This document shows, piece after piece, positions 36,661-45,051 of a DNA stretch of 51,502 nucleotides. The position numbers and the translations under genes are program-made. Origin of the DNA: Bacteroidota bacterium. Lineage in GTDB: Bacteria; Bacteroidota; Ignavibacteria; UBA10030; UBA6906. Numbering within the stretch: the stretch's first letter is position 1; the number at the start of each line of letters is the position of its first letter. The stretch covers positions 1-51,502 of the forward strand of contig JAGDMK010000002.1 of assembly GCA_017860635.1 (NCBI GenBank), written 5' to 3'. The notes beneath the pieces are model-generated. The model searched no databases. It worked only from the letters and a program-made list of their open reading frames with translations, and had not been told where the DNA came from.

Positions 36661-37998
36661 ATGAACCACAACGTTCTGCGCTCTCTGAAATCGCTCGATC
36701 CGCGTGGATGCAGTCATTCCTTTCACGGCGGCCCGCGGGCAGCAATCCACGGTCGGGCGTGCCAGCGAACGATTCCGATGTACGTCGTCCTGGCCGGCCT
36801 CATTGCCCTGTGGACTCTTCCGTCGGGTGCGCAACCTCTGGAACAGGTACAAGCAGGATACAGGCTGACACGGCTCCTCTACGAGAACACCCTTGGTGAG
36901 AAGGGTGCGACGGACTTCAGCTATGACCATGACAACCGCGTATGCAGAGGAATATGGAGACTCTCTGATGGATCGAAAAGTTCCGTCAACATCTATCAGC
37001 ACGACCATCGCGGCAATCTGGTAACCGCATTCCGGGAGTTATCGGACAGCCTGACCTCGCTTGAAGTGTACACATACGATGAGCGGGGAAACCGGATCGG
37101 GGAACGGTTTTGCCGTTCCGACAGGGTGCGGGGGACTGCAGCCTACACCTATGACCAGAATGGCAGGCGAGTCCGGGCCAGGTTCACACGCCACAAGGGG
37201 TGGCTGGATGCTGATGTCGTCTACAATTATGACGGGCAGGGACTCCTTCGTTCGGCTGTGCTCTTGAACGATGTTGATACTGTCGGCCACGTTTCCTACG
37301 AGTACGATGGTCCAGGGAACCTCGCACGCGAAACCTGGACGTTTGCGGAAGGGTGGAAACAGACGCTAACGTACGAGTATACGCCGACCACCTGCAGGAT
37401 ATGGGGAATGCCGAATCCTTTCATCACGAATACCTGCAAGGCGCGGGTCATCGCTGAAGACTACACGTTCAACAACGAGAAGGGAGGCCCATCAACCTAC
37501 GTGTACGCCAGAGACGGATCGCTTCAGCAGAAAGAGTTCCGGCGGTCCGATGGTTTTTCCTCAGTTACCACGTACACCTACGACACCGACGGCCGCCTTG
37601 TTCGTTCTGTACGTAAAACGGGTGACGGGAGTGAGAGACACTCTTCGTACACCTACGACGGGCTGCGCCGCCTCATCCTGCGAGTACAGGAAAGTGACGG
37701 TGCGATCGAATCCGTGGAATCGTACATCTACAACCCGGATGGTACCCTCCGCAAGGCGGTGTACCAGAATGTTGATGGCTGGATTTCCGGAGTCGTGAGC
37801 TTTGTCTCGGATGATCACCGGAGGCTGCTGAGGGGAAGCTTCAGGGGGAGTGACGGTTCAACGGCGGAGCTTCAGTACACCTATGACGGGGAAGACTGTT
37901 TGCGTGAGATCGTCTGGAGTTTCTCTTCGGGCGTCTTCCAGCGCTACACGTTCACGTACGAGCGGCGCAAGGCAGAACCGGGAGCTCCCGGTACGTAG
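36661..37998 (+). CDS. Secreted YD-repeat (RHS-like) protein
   Basis: 445 residues from ATG 36661 (CGGAG seven bases upstream). The hydrophobic signal segment ('YVVLAGLIALWTLPSGAQ') only begins at residue 40; ATG 36778 would give a normal signal peptide but has no ribosome site. About nine YD-type repeats follow ('FSYDHDNRV', 'YTYDERGNRI', 'YTYDQNGRRV', 'YNYDGQGLL', 'YTYDTDGRLV', 'YTYDGLRRL', 'YIYNPDGTL', 'YTYDGEDCL'), with 'SDG' between them. YD repeats build hollow beta shells in RHS/teneurin proteins. Here there is no C-terminal toxin or protease-cleavage core motif, so it is a short, toxin-less shell of unknown use. Confidence 0.75.
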   Translation: MNHNVLRSLKSLDPRGCSHSFHGGPRAAIHGRACQRTIPMYVVLAGLIALWTLPSGAQPLEQVQAGYRLTRLLYENTLGEKGATDFSYDHDNRVCRGIWRLSDGSKSSVNIYQHDHRGNLVTAFRELSDSLTSLEVYTYDERGNRIGERFCRSDRVRGTAAYTYDQNGRRVRARFTRHKGWLDADVVYNYDGQGLLRSAVLLNDVDTVGHVSYEYDGPGNLARETWTFAEGWKQTLTYEYTPTTCRIWGMPNPFITNTCKARVIAEDYTFNNEKGGPSTYVYARDGSLQQKEFRRSDGFSSVTTYTYDTDGRLVRSVRKTGDGSERHSSYTYDGLRRLILRVQESDGAIESVESYIYNPDGTLRKAVYQNVDGWISGVVSFVSDDHRRLLRGSFRGSDGSTAELQYTYDGEDCLREIVWSFSSGVFQRYTFTYERRKAEPGAPGT

Positions 37999-38122
37999 TT
38001 CATAGACCAGCCAACTGTCTCCGCGGATTCAACCACAACCTGTTGGTGCTAAGAACGCCTGCGCACCTCGTGTGTACAGCACATCCCGTCGCCTGTGGGC
38101 ATCCAGTACAGTCCCGGCGGCT

Positions 38123-39688
38123 TCATTCCCCGGCCTTTTCCAGCTTTTCCAGCGCATCCTCTACACGTGATTCAAGCCGGTCCTGGTAATCGTAATCGTC
38201 GAACTCATCCACCATTTCGAACGCCTTTCGTGCCTCTGCACTTCGTCCCGTCTGTGCGTAGGCCTGGCCGAGCGTGAAGTATCCGTGGGGGAGAACCCAT
38301 CTCTCCTCCGCAGGCCGGAGTGCCAGCAATTGTTTGGACGTCTCCTCAACGTCCTGGTAGCGTTTGAGTTCGTATTGGAGCTGCATCAGACCGAGAAGAG
38401 CCCTCGAGCGGATTTCGATATCGTTTCCCGATGATGCGACCGCTGCGGTATAGAGCCTGAAGGCGGAGTCGTATGCTTTGACATTCATCTCGTTCTCGGC
38501 GCGGATGATGTCCGCTTCAGCCCCGGAGATCGGATGGCGCAGGCTGTACTGGGCGCGCCGGTAGTAGTAGGCTGCCATCGGCCCCCACATCTCGTTGTCC
38601 TTCCGGGCACGCGCGAACGCTGCCACTGCAGCATTCCGATCTCCGTTCAGCTCATGCGCAACACCGATCCGGTACCATGTCCGGCTCCAGGCACTCTGGC
38701 TGTTCTGGCCGGAGTCGGAATACAACGCATAGTGTTTTTGTGAGTTCGCAAAGTCATTCCGTGAATAGTAGATACTGCCCAGTGTGCTATGAAGGATGTT
38801 CTCGACAAACCGGATCGGTCTGCGTGAATTTCGCTCCATAGCTTTCAGGGCATCGGCCATGGCCTCATCCAGCTGGCCCGTGCGCTGGTACCAGCTGGCC
38901 CTGAGCATCAGGAAAAGGGAATTCTCGGGATATTCAGTACAGAGCTGGTTGATATAGGCGAAGGCTTCGTCCTGCCGGTGCTCGCTGAACAGGAATTGTG
39001 CAAGATACAGCCGGGCTTCGTTGCGCGTGTAGATGCCCTTCTCGGCAGCAGTCTTGAGCATTTGCAGCCCACCTTCGCGGTCCGGCGTGATGCCGAGCAG
39101 CTTCATCATCCAGTGCAGCGACCGCGGCGCTTTTGCCACGAGATAGCGGAACAGGCCGAATCCCATGTGGGCGTCGTACAGATCAGGTCTCTCCTCAACA
39201 GCTTCTTCCAGGTAAAGATATCCCTTGCGTCCTTCCGTGACAGCCTTGACGAGCGACCCCTCCGTCTGCCATAGCATCCCGCGATAGCCATAGATGCCGC
39301 CAAGATAGAACTTCGCCATCGCATCGTGTTCGTTGTTCTCCAGCAACTGCTCGCACACAGAGATCACATAGTCTGACTGTTTCATGAACGCATCGAAGTG
39401 TCTCTTGTCGCGTTCAAGCGCATACAGAGAGAAGTGGACGATGCTCTTGAAGAAATATCCACGCGGATCTTCCGGAGCCATCCGCGCAACCGAATCGAAC
39501 CGCTGTATGGCCGCATCGGTCTCAAGGCGGTAGAACCGGTCAATGCCGCGGTTGGTAATCTCGTGGACCAGCGCCCAGTCAATCGATCCGGGATCAGCAG
39601 CGCGGGTGTGAACCGGCACCGCAAGGGTGCCGAGCACTATCAGAAGAACGATTACTCTACACACTCGCGTATGCTTCCGTCTACTCAT
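38123..39688 (-). CDS. Exported TPR-repeat protein
   Basis: 521 residues, minus strand, GAGG about nine bases before ATG. The signal peptide ends 'VPVHTRAA'. The remainder is helical with tetratricopeptide-like pairs spread throughout ('GIDRFYRLETDAAIQRFDSVA', 'ARLYLAQFLFSEHRQDEAFAYI', 'YFTLGQAYAQTGRSAEARKAFE' as separate stretches). Such periplasmic scaffolds hold protein complexes; no catalytic motif is seen. The upstream neighbour on the same strand is a glycosyltransferase 349 bp away, with a minisatellite in between. Function unknown. Confidence 0.8.
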   Translation of the reverse strand: MSRRKHTRVCRVIVLLIVLGTLAVPVHTRAADPGSIDWALVHEITNRGIDRFYRLETDAAIQRFDSVARMAPEDPRGYFFKSIVHFSLYALERDKRHFDAFMKQSDYVISVCEQLLENNEHDAMAKFYLGGIYGYRGMLWQTEGSLVKAVTEGRKGYLYLEEAVEERPDLYDAHMGFGLFRYLVAKAPRSLHWMMKLLGITPDREGGLQMLKTAAEKGIYTRNEARLYLAQFLFSEHRQDEAFAYINQLCTEYPENSLFLMLRASWYQRTGQLDEAMADALKAMERNSRRPIRFVENILHSTLGSIYYSRNDFANSQKHYALYSDSGQNSQSAWSRTWYRIGVAHELNGDRNAAVAAFARARKDNEMWGPMAAYYYRRAQYSLRHPISGAEADIIRAENEMNVKAYDSAFRLYTAAVASSGNDIEIRSRALLGLMQLQYELKRYQDVEETSKQLLALRPAEERWVLPHGYFTLGQAYAQTGRSAEARKAFEMVDEFDDYDYQDRLESRVEDALEKLEKAGE

Positions 39689-39860
39689 TGCACTCGACCT
39701 CTTGAAAGGGTTCCCAATAATCTACATGAATTCCGGATTGAAAGAAAGAGTTTGCCAGAGAGGGCGATTGACGTGTACGCGACGAGAGGTTTGCCAGAAG
39801 GGGGGAGAGCAACATGCTGATCGCGCCGGGGTGGCCCGGTGAGCTGGCACCGTAACGGGG

Positions 39861-40046
39861 CCCTCCGAGCTGAAGAGCTACGGGGGCCTCCGAGCTGAAG
39901 AGCTACGGCGGCTCTGCGGGCTGAAGAGGTTACAGCGCCTCTGCGGGCTGAAGAGGTTACGGCGCCTCTGCGAGCTGAAGAAGTTACGGCGGCTCTGCGG
40001 GCTGAAGAGGTTACGGCGGCTCTGCGAGCCGGGGAGCCTACGCGGC
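39861..40046 (+). repeat. Minisatellite of seven 25-27-bp units
   Basis: Units repeat with 'GCTGAAGAGGTTACGGCG' at their core; core positions are 39870, 39895, 39921, 39948, 39975, 40002 and 40029, giving spacings of 25, 26 and then 27 bases. The last unit is degenerate, and the first two share a variant ('GAAGAGCTACGG'). The 349-bp gap between the TPR and glycosyltransferase genes (39689-40037) otherwise shows nothing recognisable. The minus-strand glycosyltransferase frame ends inside the array (stop at 40038-40040). Confidence 0.85.
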
Positions 40047-41240
40047 CCGGCGATGCCGGGACGAGGTCCGTGAAAACCCTGATGCAACAGTAACGCAGTA
40101 ACTCTCCATCAGGCGTGAGAAAACGCTTCCCCACGACTGCATGCGGGCTCGTGCAAGTGCTCGCAAACCATATGCGTCGCGTACTGACGGCTGGCTGAGG
40201 AGAAGGGATGTCTGATGAGCGCAGTCTTCAGCATCCCTGGGCCGGAAGAGCCGGCCTGTCGTGCCGTGCTCAATGAGGTCCGCAGCGCCTCCTGCATCGG
40301 CACAGACCGGAACCACTCCCGACGCCATGGCTTCAAGGATGACATTGCCGAATGTTTCCGTCGTCGAGGGGAAGAGAAAGATCTCGGATGAGGCAAAGGC
40401 CGTCGTCAAATCTTCTCCGCTCAGGTGTCCGAGGAAGAGTGCATCAGGGAGCAGTGCGGCGAGTTCAGCGCGGGCAGGGCCGTCTCCTGCAAGCACGAGT
40501 GCTGCGTCGCGATGGCGCGTGCGGAGAATGGTCCAGGCATCAACGAGCGTCCGCAGATCCTTTTCCCAGACCAACCTTCCGGCAAACAGGACGACGGTTT
40601 TGTCTTCGAGTCCGTGCGCCCGGCGCCACCCGTCGGAACGATGCCGGGGATGAAATACCTCTGCGTCGACACCGTGGGGGAGCCATTCGAGATTGTGAAT
40701 CCCCTGCGCGGCGAGCTCATTCAGGATTGGACGGGAGGGGACGTATACCCGTTCGCACCCATTGTAAAGAGAACGAAGGTAGTTCCAACCGCATGGCTCC
40801 AGGGCGGGCAGTTTGTAGTACGTGGCGTATTTCGGGAAATGCGTGTGATACGTGGCAACAACGGGGATCCCGAAATGCTGTCCGTACCGCACCGCGGCAC
40901 AGCCGAGTGAGCAGGGACTGTTGACGTGAATGACTGTGGGAGAAAACTGACGCAGGGCACGGGCGAATGCATTCCACCCTGGAAGGGCCAGTCGATAGTC
41001 GGGATACAACGGAAAACGGACCGACGGCACAAGGTGCATGGGAACCGGCTGTGCATTGTCCTCCGGGACGATGGCCGAAAAGCACTCGACGGGCGTTCCC
41101 GCAAGCAGAAGATGATCCAGAAGCTTGTACAACACCCGGGTGACACCGTCATGCCCAGGTCGCAGTGTGCCGTTAAAGAGCGCAACCCGGACGGATTGCC
41201 TTGCTGCCGACATATAAGAATTGTCGCTTCGCATGTTCAT
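40038..41240 (-). CDS. GT4-family glycosyltransferase
   Basis: 400 residues from the ATG ending at 41240, with GAGG seven bases before it; the frame runs to 41444 without a ribosome site. GT-B fold landmarks: 'LFNGTLRPGHDGVTRVLYKLLDHL' N-terminal glycine loop region, 'VVATYHTHFPKYA', 'WLPHGVDAEVFHP', 'VVLFAGRLVWEKDLRTLVDAW' and the E-x7-E retaining motif in 'TETFGNVILEAMASG'. It resembles PimB-like mannosyltransferases, transferring a sugar from a nucleotide donor to a lipid or glycan at the membrane. The last ~18 residues ('VTVASGFSRTSSRHRRAA') run into the repeat array and look like a read-through tail. Divergent from the membrane protein gene at 41459. Confidence 0.88.
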   Translation of the reverse strand: MNMRSDNSYMSAARQSVRVALFNGTLRPGHDGVTRVLYKLLDHLLLAGTPVECFSAIVPEDNAQPVPMHLVPSVRFPLYPDYRLALPGWNAFARALRQFSPTVIHVNSPCSLGCAAVRYGQHFGIPVVATYHTHFPKYATYYKLPALEPCGWNYLRSLYNGCERVYVPSRPILNELAAQGIHNLEWLPHGVDAEVFHPRHRSDGWRRAHGLEDKTVVLFAGRLVWEKDLRTLVDAWTILRTRHRDAALVLAGDGPARAELAALLPDALFLGHLSGEDLTTAFASSEIFLFPSTTETFGNVILEAMASGVVPVCADAGGAADLIEHGTTGRLFRPRDAEDCAHQTSLLLSQPSVRDAYGLRALARARMQSWGSVFSRLMESYCVTVASGFSRTSSRHRRAA

Positions 41241-41377
41241 TCCCGTTCCTCGCCCTTTGTCCAGGGTTTCGTGTCGGCACAGATCTACCAGTGTATACGG
41301 GTAGAATGAAGCGGGGTTTTGGCCAAACCGGCCGGATTTTGTGCTCTTTCCGGCAATTGCGATTCGTCTCTGCCTAT

Positions 41378-41406
41378 TTGCGAATGAGAATTGGAAGTTG
41401 TATACT
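41378..41406 (+). promoter_or_regulatory. sigma70-type promoter for membrane/signalling group
   Basis: TTGCGA (41378-41383) and TATACT (41401-41406) with a 17-base spacer, in the 218-bp gap between divergent genes. ATG 41459 lies 52 bases after the -10 box. Confidence 0.55.
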
Positions 41407-41458
41407 TCTCGGGTTCCTCCTAACCCACCACATCCTTTCAACAATCGCAGAGGCGACT

Positions 41459-41884
41459 ATGAATAAGCAAGGCTGGATCAGCTTCGTCGCGGTCGTGGTC
41501 CTCTTCTTCGTTCTGGGTTATCTCGTGGATGGCGTCTTGCTGGCGTCTTCGTACGAGGCCACAAAGGACCTATGGCGCCCCGACATGATGTCTCTCATGT
41601 GGGTGTTCTACGTGATCATGGTCGTGGGGGCTTTCTTCTTTGTTCTTGTCTTCTCGCGCGGGTATGAGGGGAAGGGCATTATGGAGGGAATCCGGTACGG
41701 ACTCTATATCGGCATCTGGATGGGAATTGGTATGGCCTACGGCACCTATGGAATGATCGCCATTCCCTATTCAATGGCAATCACCTGGTTCTTCTCGACC
41801 ATTGTCCAGTATGTCCTGGCCGGGATAGTTACCGCGGCGATCTTCGGTAAGAAGGCCATGGTGACGCGCGTACCACAGGCCTGA
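41459..41884 (+). CDS. Four-helix integral membrane protein, unknown function
   Basis: 141 residues from ATG 41459 (AGAGG upstream). Four hydrophobic segments: 'WISFVAVVVLFFVLGYLVDGVL', 'SLMWVFYVIMVVGAFFFVLVF', 'YGLYIGIWMGIGMAYGTYGM' and 'WFFSTIVQYVLAGIVTAAIFG' (approximate extents). A short charged loop 'SRGYEGKGIMEGI' sits between helices 2 and 3. No catalytic motif is visible and I do not recognise the family with confidence. First gene after a good promoter; a zinc-finger microprotein and a sensor kinase follow. Confidence 0.7.
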   Translation: MNKQGWISFVAVVVLFFVLGYLVDGVLLASSYEATKDLWRPDMMSLMWVFYVIMVVGAFFFVLVFSRGYEGKGIMEGIRYGLYIGIWMGIGMAYGTYGMIAIPYSMAITWFFSTIVQYVLAGIVTAAIFGKKAMVTRVPQA

Positions 41885-41935
41885 TGCGGTACGCCAGAAA
41901 TGCCGATACGCTTCTGACAAAACCAGAAAGACCCT

Positions 41936-42148
41936 ATGGTGCCGACTCCTTCGCCAGCAGTATGCCTGAGCTGTGGCCGTTCAGAGATCGACTTTCCTGT
42001 GCTCGTGCTGCGCCTTGCCCACCGGGAGACGTATATCTGTCCGCAATGCCTGCCTGCACTGATCCATCATCCCGACCGGTTAACTGAAAAGCTGATCAGC
42101 GAAGGGTTGAAGGCACCCGGAGGAACGACGACCGATCTTCAGGCGTAA
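41936..42148 (+). CDS. ClpX-like zinc-finger microprotein
   Basis: 70 residues from ATG 41936 (AGAAAG upstream), ending six bases before the sensor kinase gene. The motif CLSCGRS...YICPQCLPAL gives two CxxC knuckles 22-23 residues apart, the spacing and flanking hydrophobics of the ClpX N-terminal C4 zinc domain ('ICDECV' pattern). There is nothing else in the protein, so it is a free-standing zinc finger that could act as an adaptor or binding partner. An overlapping frame (41884-42087) has no such motif and is taken as noise. Confidence 0.65.
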   Translation: MVPTPSPAVCLSCGRSEIDFPVLVLRLAHRETYICPQCLPALIHHPDRLTEKLISEGLKAPGGTTTDLQA

Positions 42149-42154
42149 GAGGAA

Positions 42155-44557
42155 ATGGACACATCCCGGCAAAACACTCTTCGAGCACTTGCCACACCCC
42201 GGATCATCCTGGTTGCAGTTTCCTTCGGTGCGGCAGCGCTGTTCACCATGCTTGCGGGGTTGCACATCCGTTTCCCCGGAACGGGGATCATTGCGGATCC
42301 CATGGAAGTGTTTGTCGCCATCGGGGCTGCATTCACCGGACCGGTGGGAGGGGTCATCATTGGAATACTTTCCGGTCTGGGTGATCCGGATCCGTCGGTT
42401 CGCCTCTATTCTATCGCCATGCACGTCGTGGGCTGCGTCTGGATCGGGTGGGCATACAAGCGCCTGGTCCACGATCGCCTGCGCATGCCCGCATTTCTTC
42501 TGGGATGGAATGCAGTCCTGTTAGTGTATTTTTTTGTGTGTACGCTTCCGGTTCTCCTCCTGGTGCGGATGCTGTTCCCGGAGTTCTCGGCCACCATCCT
42601 GGATCAGAATCTCCCGCTGTCCGAAGCAATTGTCGTACTGATGGGCGGGTGGGTCTTTGGGTACATCCTGACCGCGTGCACGACGTCTCTTGTCTTCCTG
42701 GTCCTCCCCCGTCATTTCCGGGCGCCTCTCTGGAGCTATGGGTGGAGGGATGCCGTCCGGCAGGCCCGGGCTCCCGGCGGGTATCGCCGCATCCTGGGCC
42801 TCCGGCTCACCTTCTGGTTTCTCCTGCTCTCGCTTCTTCCTCTCGCCATCGTAGCAGTGTTCATCCGCAATAATCTGAAGACCGTTGTTTTCGAGCAGCG
42901 TGCAGAGGGAGAACTGGAACTTGTCCGCGTGCTGACGCACGAACTTGTCCTGACCGGTGGCACGCCGGGCACGAGTGGAAACCGGGACAGTCCCCTCTAC
43001 GGACTGGACGACTGGTTTGTCCTTGACACTCTGCAGCAGTACATCACGCATACGGACACGGCACGCATCGGCCGCTCAGCACGGCAGGACTTCTCTTCTC
43101 TTACGCTTGCCCGACTTGCAGAGGATGTGGATGGTTTCGTCGAGGACGATGATTCCGGGATGCTCCTGATCTTTGCACAGGTGCCCGGAAAGCCGTGGAA
43201 GGCCGTCATCACGAGGCCGTCCGACGAGATCCTTGCGACACTCCGCCTGTTCGAGCAAACATCGTTTTTCCGGCTGGCGATGGCGCTCCTGATTCTGTCG
43301 GCAACCGCAGGACTCATTATCTGGCTGATCGTCGGAAGTCCCATGCGCCGTCTGACCGATGCTGTGCAGCGTTTTGGGAAAGGGGAGCGGGAGGTCCGCG
43401 TCGACACGCAGACGATGGCTGACGAGATTGAGATCCTGGGTGGCGCCTTCAATGAGATGGCGGAGAACATCGGGATTCTGCATTCCGGCCTTGAACAGGA
43501 GATCCGCGACCGGCGCCAGGCAGAGAAGGCGCTGAGGGAAAGCGAACACAAATTCCAGCAGATGGCGGAGCTCCTGCCCCAGCCTGTCTTCGAAACCGAT
43601 GCAGACGGGCGGATCACATTTGCCAACCGCGCCGCCTTTTCGGCATTCGGCTATGGGGCCGAAGATCTTGCCCGGGGATTCTCGATTCTGGATATGGTGA
43701 GCTCCGGAGATCGTGTCCGTGCCACGCAGGACACGCGTCGCGTCCTGGAAGGAAATGAGAGCGGCGGCAATGAATACCAGATGCAGCGCCGCGATGGAAC
43801 CGAATTCCCCGCTCTTGTCTATACTGCAGCCATTCTCTCGGAAAACCGGCCTGCAGGAATCCGTGGCATCGTCGTGGACATCACGGAACAGAAACACGCC
43901 GCCGGAGTGCTGCAGCAGGCAGTCCACGAAAAAGAGATACTGCTCAAAGAGGTTCACCATCGGGTGAAGAATAACCTCCAGATTATCTCCAGCCTGTTGA
44001 ATCTGCAGGCCGAAGCGCTCAATGATCCGCGCGACCGGGCGCTGTTCATGGAGAGCGAGACCCGCGTTCGCTCCATGGCGCTCATCCACGAGCGCCTGTA
44101 CAAGTCGGAGGATTTTGCGCGCGTCGAATTCAAGGAATACATCGAGTCGCTTGTGGTGTCGCTGTTTCATTCATTCGGGCACGGCGGAGTGACCTACCAT
44201 GTGGATGTTGAAGAAGTCCGCCTTCCCATCGATGTCGCTATCCCGTGCGGACTCATTGTCAATGAGCTCATTACCAACGCACTGAAACACGCTTTTCCCG
44301 GAGGGCGGCTGGGGCACATCACGGTGTCGCTCCATCAGGAAAGCGACGGCACATTCATCCTTGAAGTGCAGGACAACGGAATCGGGCTCCCTGAAGATCT
44401 GCGTCCGTCGGAGGCGAAAAGCCTGGGTCTGCATCTGGTCAGCATCCTCACGCGCCAATTACAGGGAGAACTGGAAATCCAGCGTGGTGACGGAACACTG
44501 TTTCGCGTTCATTTCGGGATTTCCGTGCCGCAGCTTGCGGATGCAAAGGCGGAGTGA
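42155..44557 (+). CDS. Membrane sensor histidine kinase (HAMP-PAS-HisKA_2)
   Basis: 800 residues; AAGAGGAA precedes ATG 42155. The N-terminal ~200 residues hold five or six helices with 'FPGTGIIADPMEVFVAIGAAFTGPVGG'-like sequence (in parts), resembling the LytS-type 5TM sensing domain. Another helix near 215-240, an extracytoplasmic region (about 245-360) and a helix at 370-395 lead into HAMP (about 395-450) and PAS (about 465-585, 'FETDADGRITFANRAAFSAFGY'). The dimerisation/phosphoacceptor motif EVHHRVKNN places the phospho-His at H602, the HisKA_2/HWE type. ATPase boxes 'NELITNALKHAFPGG' and 'DNGIGLPEDL' follow. No response regulator gene is adjacent. It senses a membrane or extracytoplasmic signal that cannot be deduced. 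Confidence 0.92.
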   Translation: MDTSRQNTLRALATPRIILVAVSFGAAALFTMLAGLHIRFPGTGIIADPMEVFVAIGAAFTGPVGGVIIGILSGLGDPDPSVRLYSIAMHVVGCVWIGWAYKRLVHDRLRMPAFLLGWNAVLLVYFFVCTLPVLLLVRMLFPEFSATILDQNLPLSEAIVVLMGGWVFGYILTACTTSLVFLVLPRHFRAPLWSYGWRDAVRQARAPGGYRRILGLRLTFWFLLLSLLPLAIVAVFIRNNLKTVVFEQRAEGELELVRVLTHELVLTGGTPGTSGNRDSPLYGLDDWFVLDTLQQYITHTDTARIGRSARQDFSSLTLARLAEDVDGFVEDDDSGMLLIFAQVPGKPWKAVITRPSDEILATLRLFEQTSFFRLAMALLILSATAGLIIWLIVGSPMRRLTDAVQRFGKGEREVRVDTQTMADEIEILGGAFNEMAENIGILHSGLEQEIRDRRQAEKALRESEHKFQQMAELLPQPVFETDADGRITFANRAAFSAFGYGAEDLARGFSILDMVSSGDRVRATQDTRRVLEGNESGGNEYQMQRRDGTEFPALVYTAAILSENRPAGIRGIVVDITEQKHAAGVLQQAVHEKEILLKEVHHRVKNNLQIISSLLNLQAEALNDPRDRALFMESETRVRSMALIHERLYKSEDFARVEFKEYIESLVVSLFHSFGHGGVTYHVDVEEVRLPIDVAIPCGLIVNELITNALKHAFPGGRLGHITVSLHQESDGTFILEVQDNGIGLPEDLRPSEAKSLGLHLVSILTRQLQGELEIQRGDGTLFRVHFGISVPQLADAKAE

Positions 44558-44584
44558 ACCATGGTTGAGAAAGGATAGTATTGT

Positions 44585-44911
44585 ATGGGATACCTGCTGC
44601 TGGCGTTCGCCGTTGTCCTGAATTCTGCGGCAAATGTGCTCTTCAAGCATGCTTCAGGACTGCCTGTCTGGACGCTCGAAAAAGGGGGACTCTTTCTGGT
44701 TGCCCTTGCACTGGGTCTCGGCAATACGCTGCTCTATATCAAGTCGCTTGAAAAGCTCGAGCTCGGGGTCGCCTATCCGCTTCTCTCCGCGGCAAGCATT
44801 CTGCTGATTGCCGGCCTGTCCGTAGCCTTTTTTAAGGAAGCCATGAGCACGCAGAAGATCGTCGCCCTGAGCACGATTTTCGTCGGGATGGCTTTGCTCT
44901 GGAAGGCCTAG
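44585..44911 (+). CDS. Small four-helix transporter subunit (SMR/half-EamA type)
   Basis: 108 residues, four membrane helices; AAAGGA is about nine bases before ATG 44585. The layout and 'YPLLSAASILLIAGLSVAFFKEAMSTQKIVAL' (shown in parts) match the SMR/DMT superfamily. The first helix reads 'AVVLNSAANVLFKHASG', so the proton/drug-binding Glu14 of EmrE is Asn here. That argues against a classical drug-proton antiporter and for an ArnE-like half-transporter or lipid-linked sugar flippase subunit. It follows the kinase gene by 27 bp and may be cotranscribed. Confidence 0.8.
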   Translation: MGYLLLAFAVVLNSAANVLFKHASGLPVWTLEKGGLFLVALALGLGNTLLYIKSLEKLELGVAYPLLSAASILLIAGLSVAFFKEAMSTQKIVALSTIFVGMALLWKA

Positions 44912-45051
44912 CAGCATTGGATGTCCGGATGTGCGGATGAGAGACGCGCGATGTTGCCAATTTTTGCCTCTGCCCCGCGTGCCGGCGTCTTTCTTCTCCT
45001 GTGTCGATCGTGCCTTTTTGATTCCGTCCCCTCCGTATCGTATCTTCAACT

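Noticed and set aside
39685-40134. A minus-strand protein of nine-residue repeats
   Set aside because: It is only the translation of the 27-bp minisatellite, with no ribosome site, and overlaps the glycosyltransferase end and TPR start.
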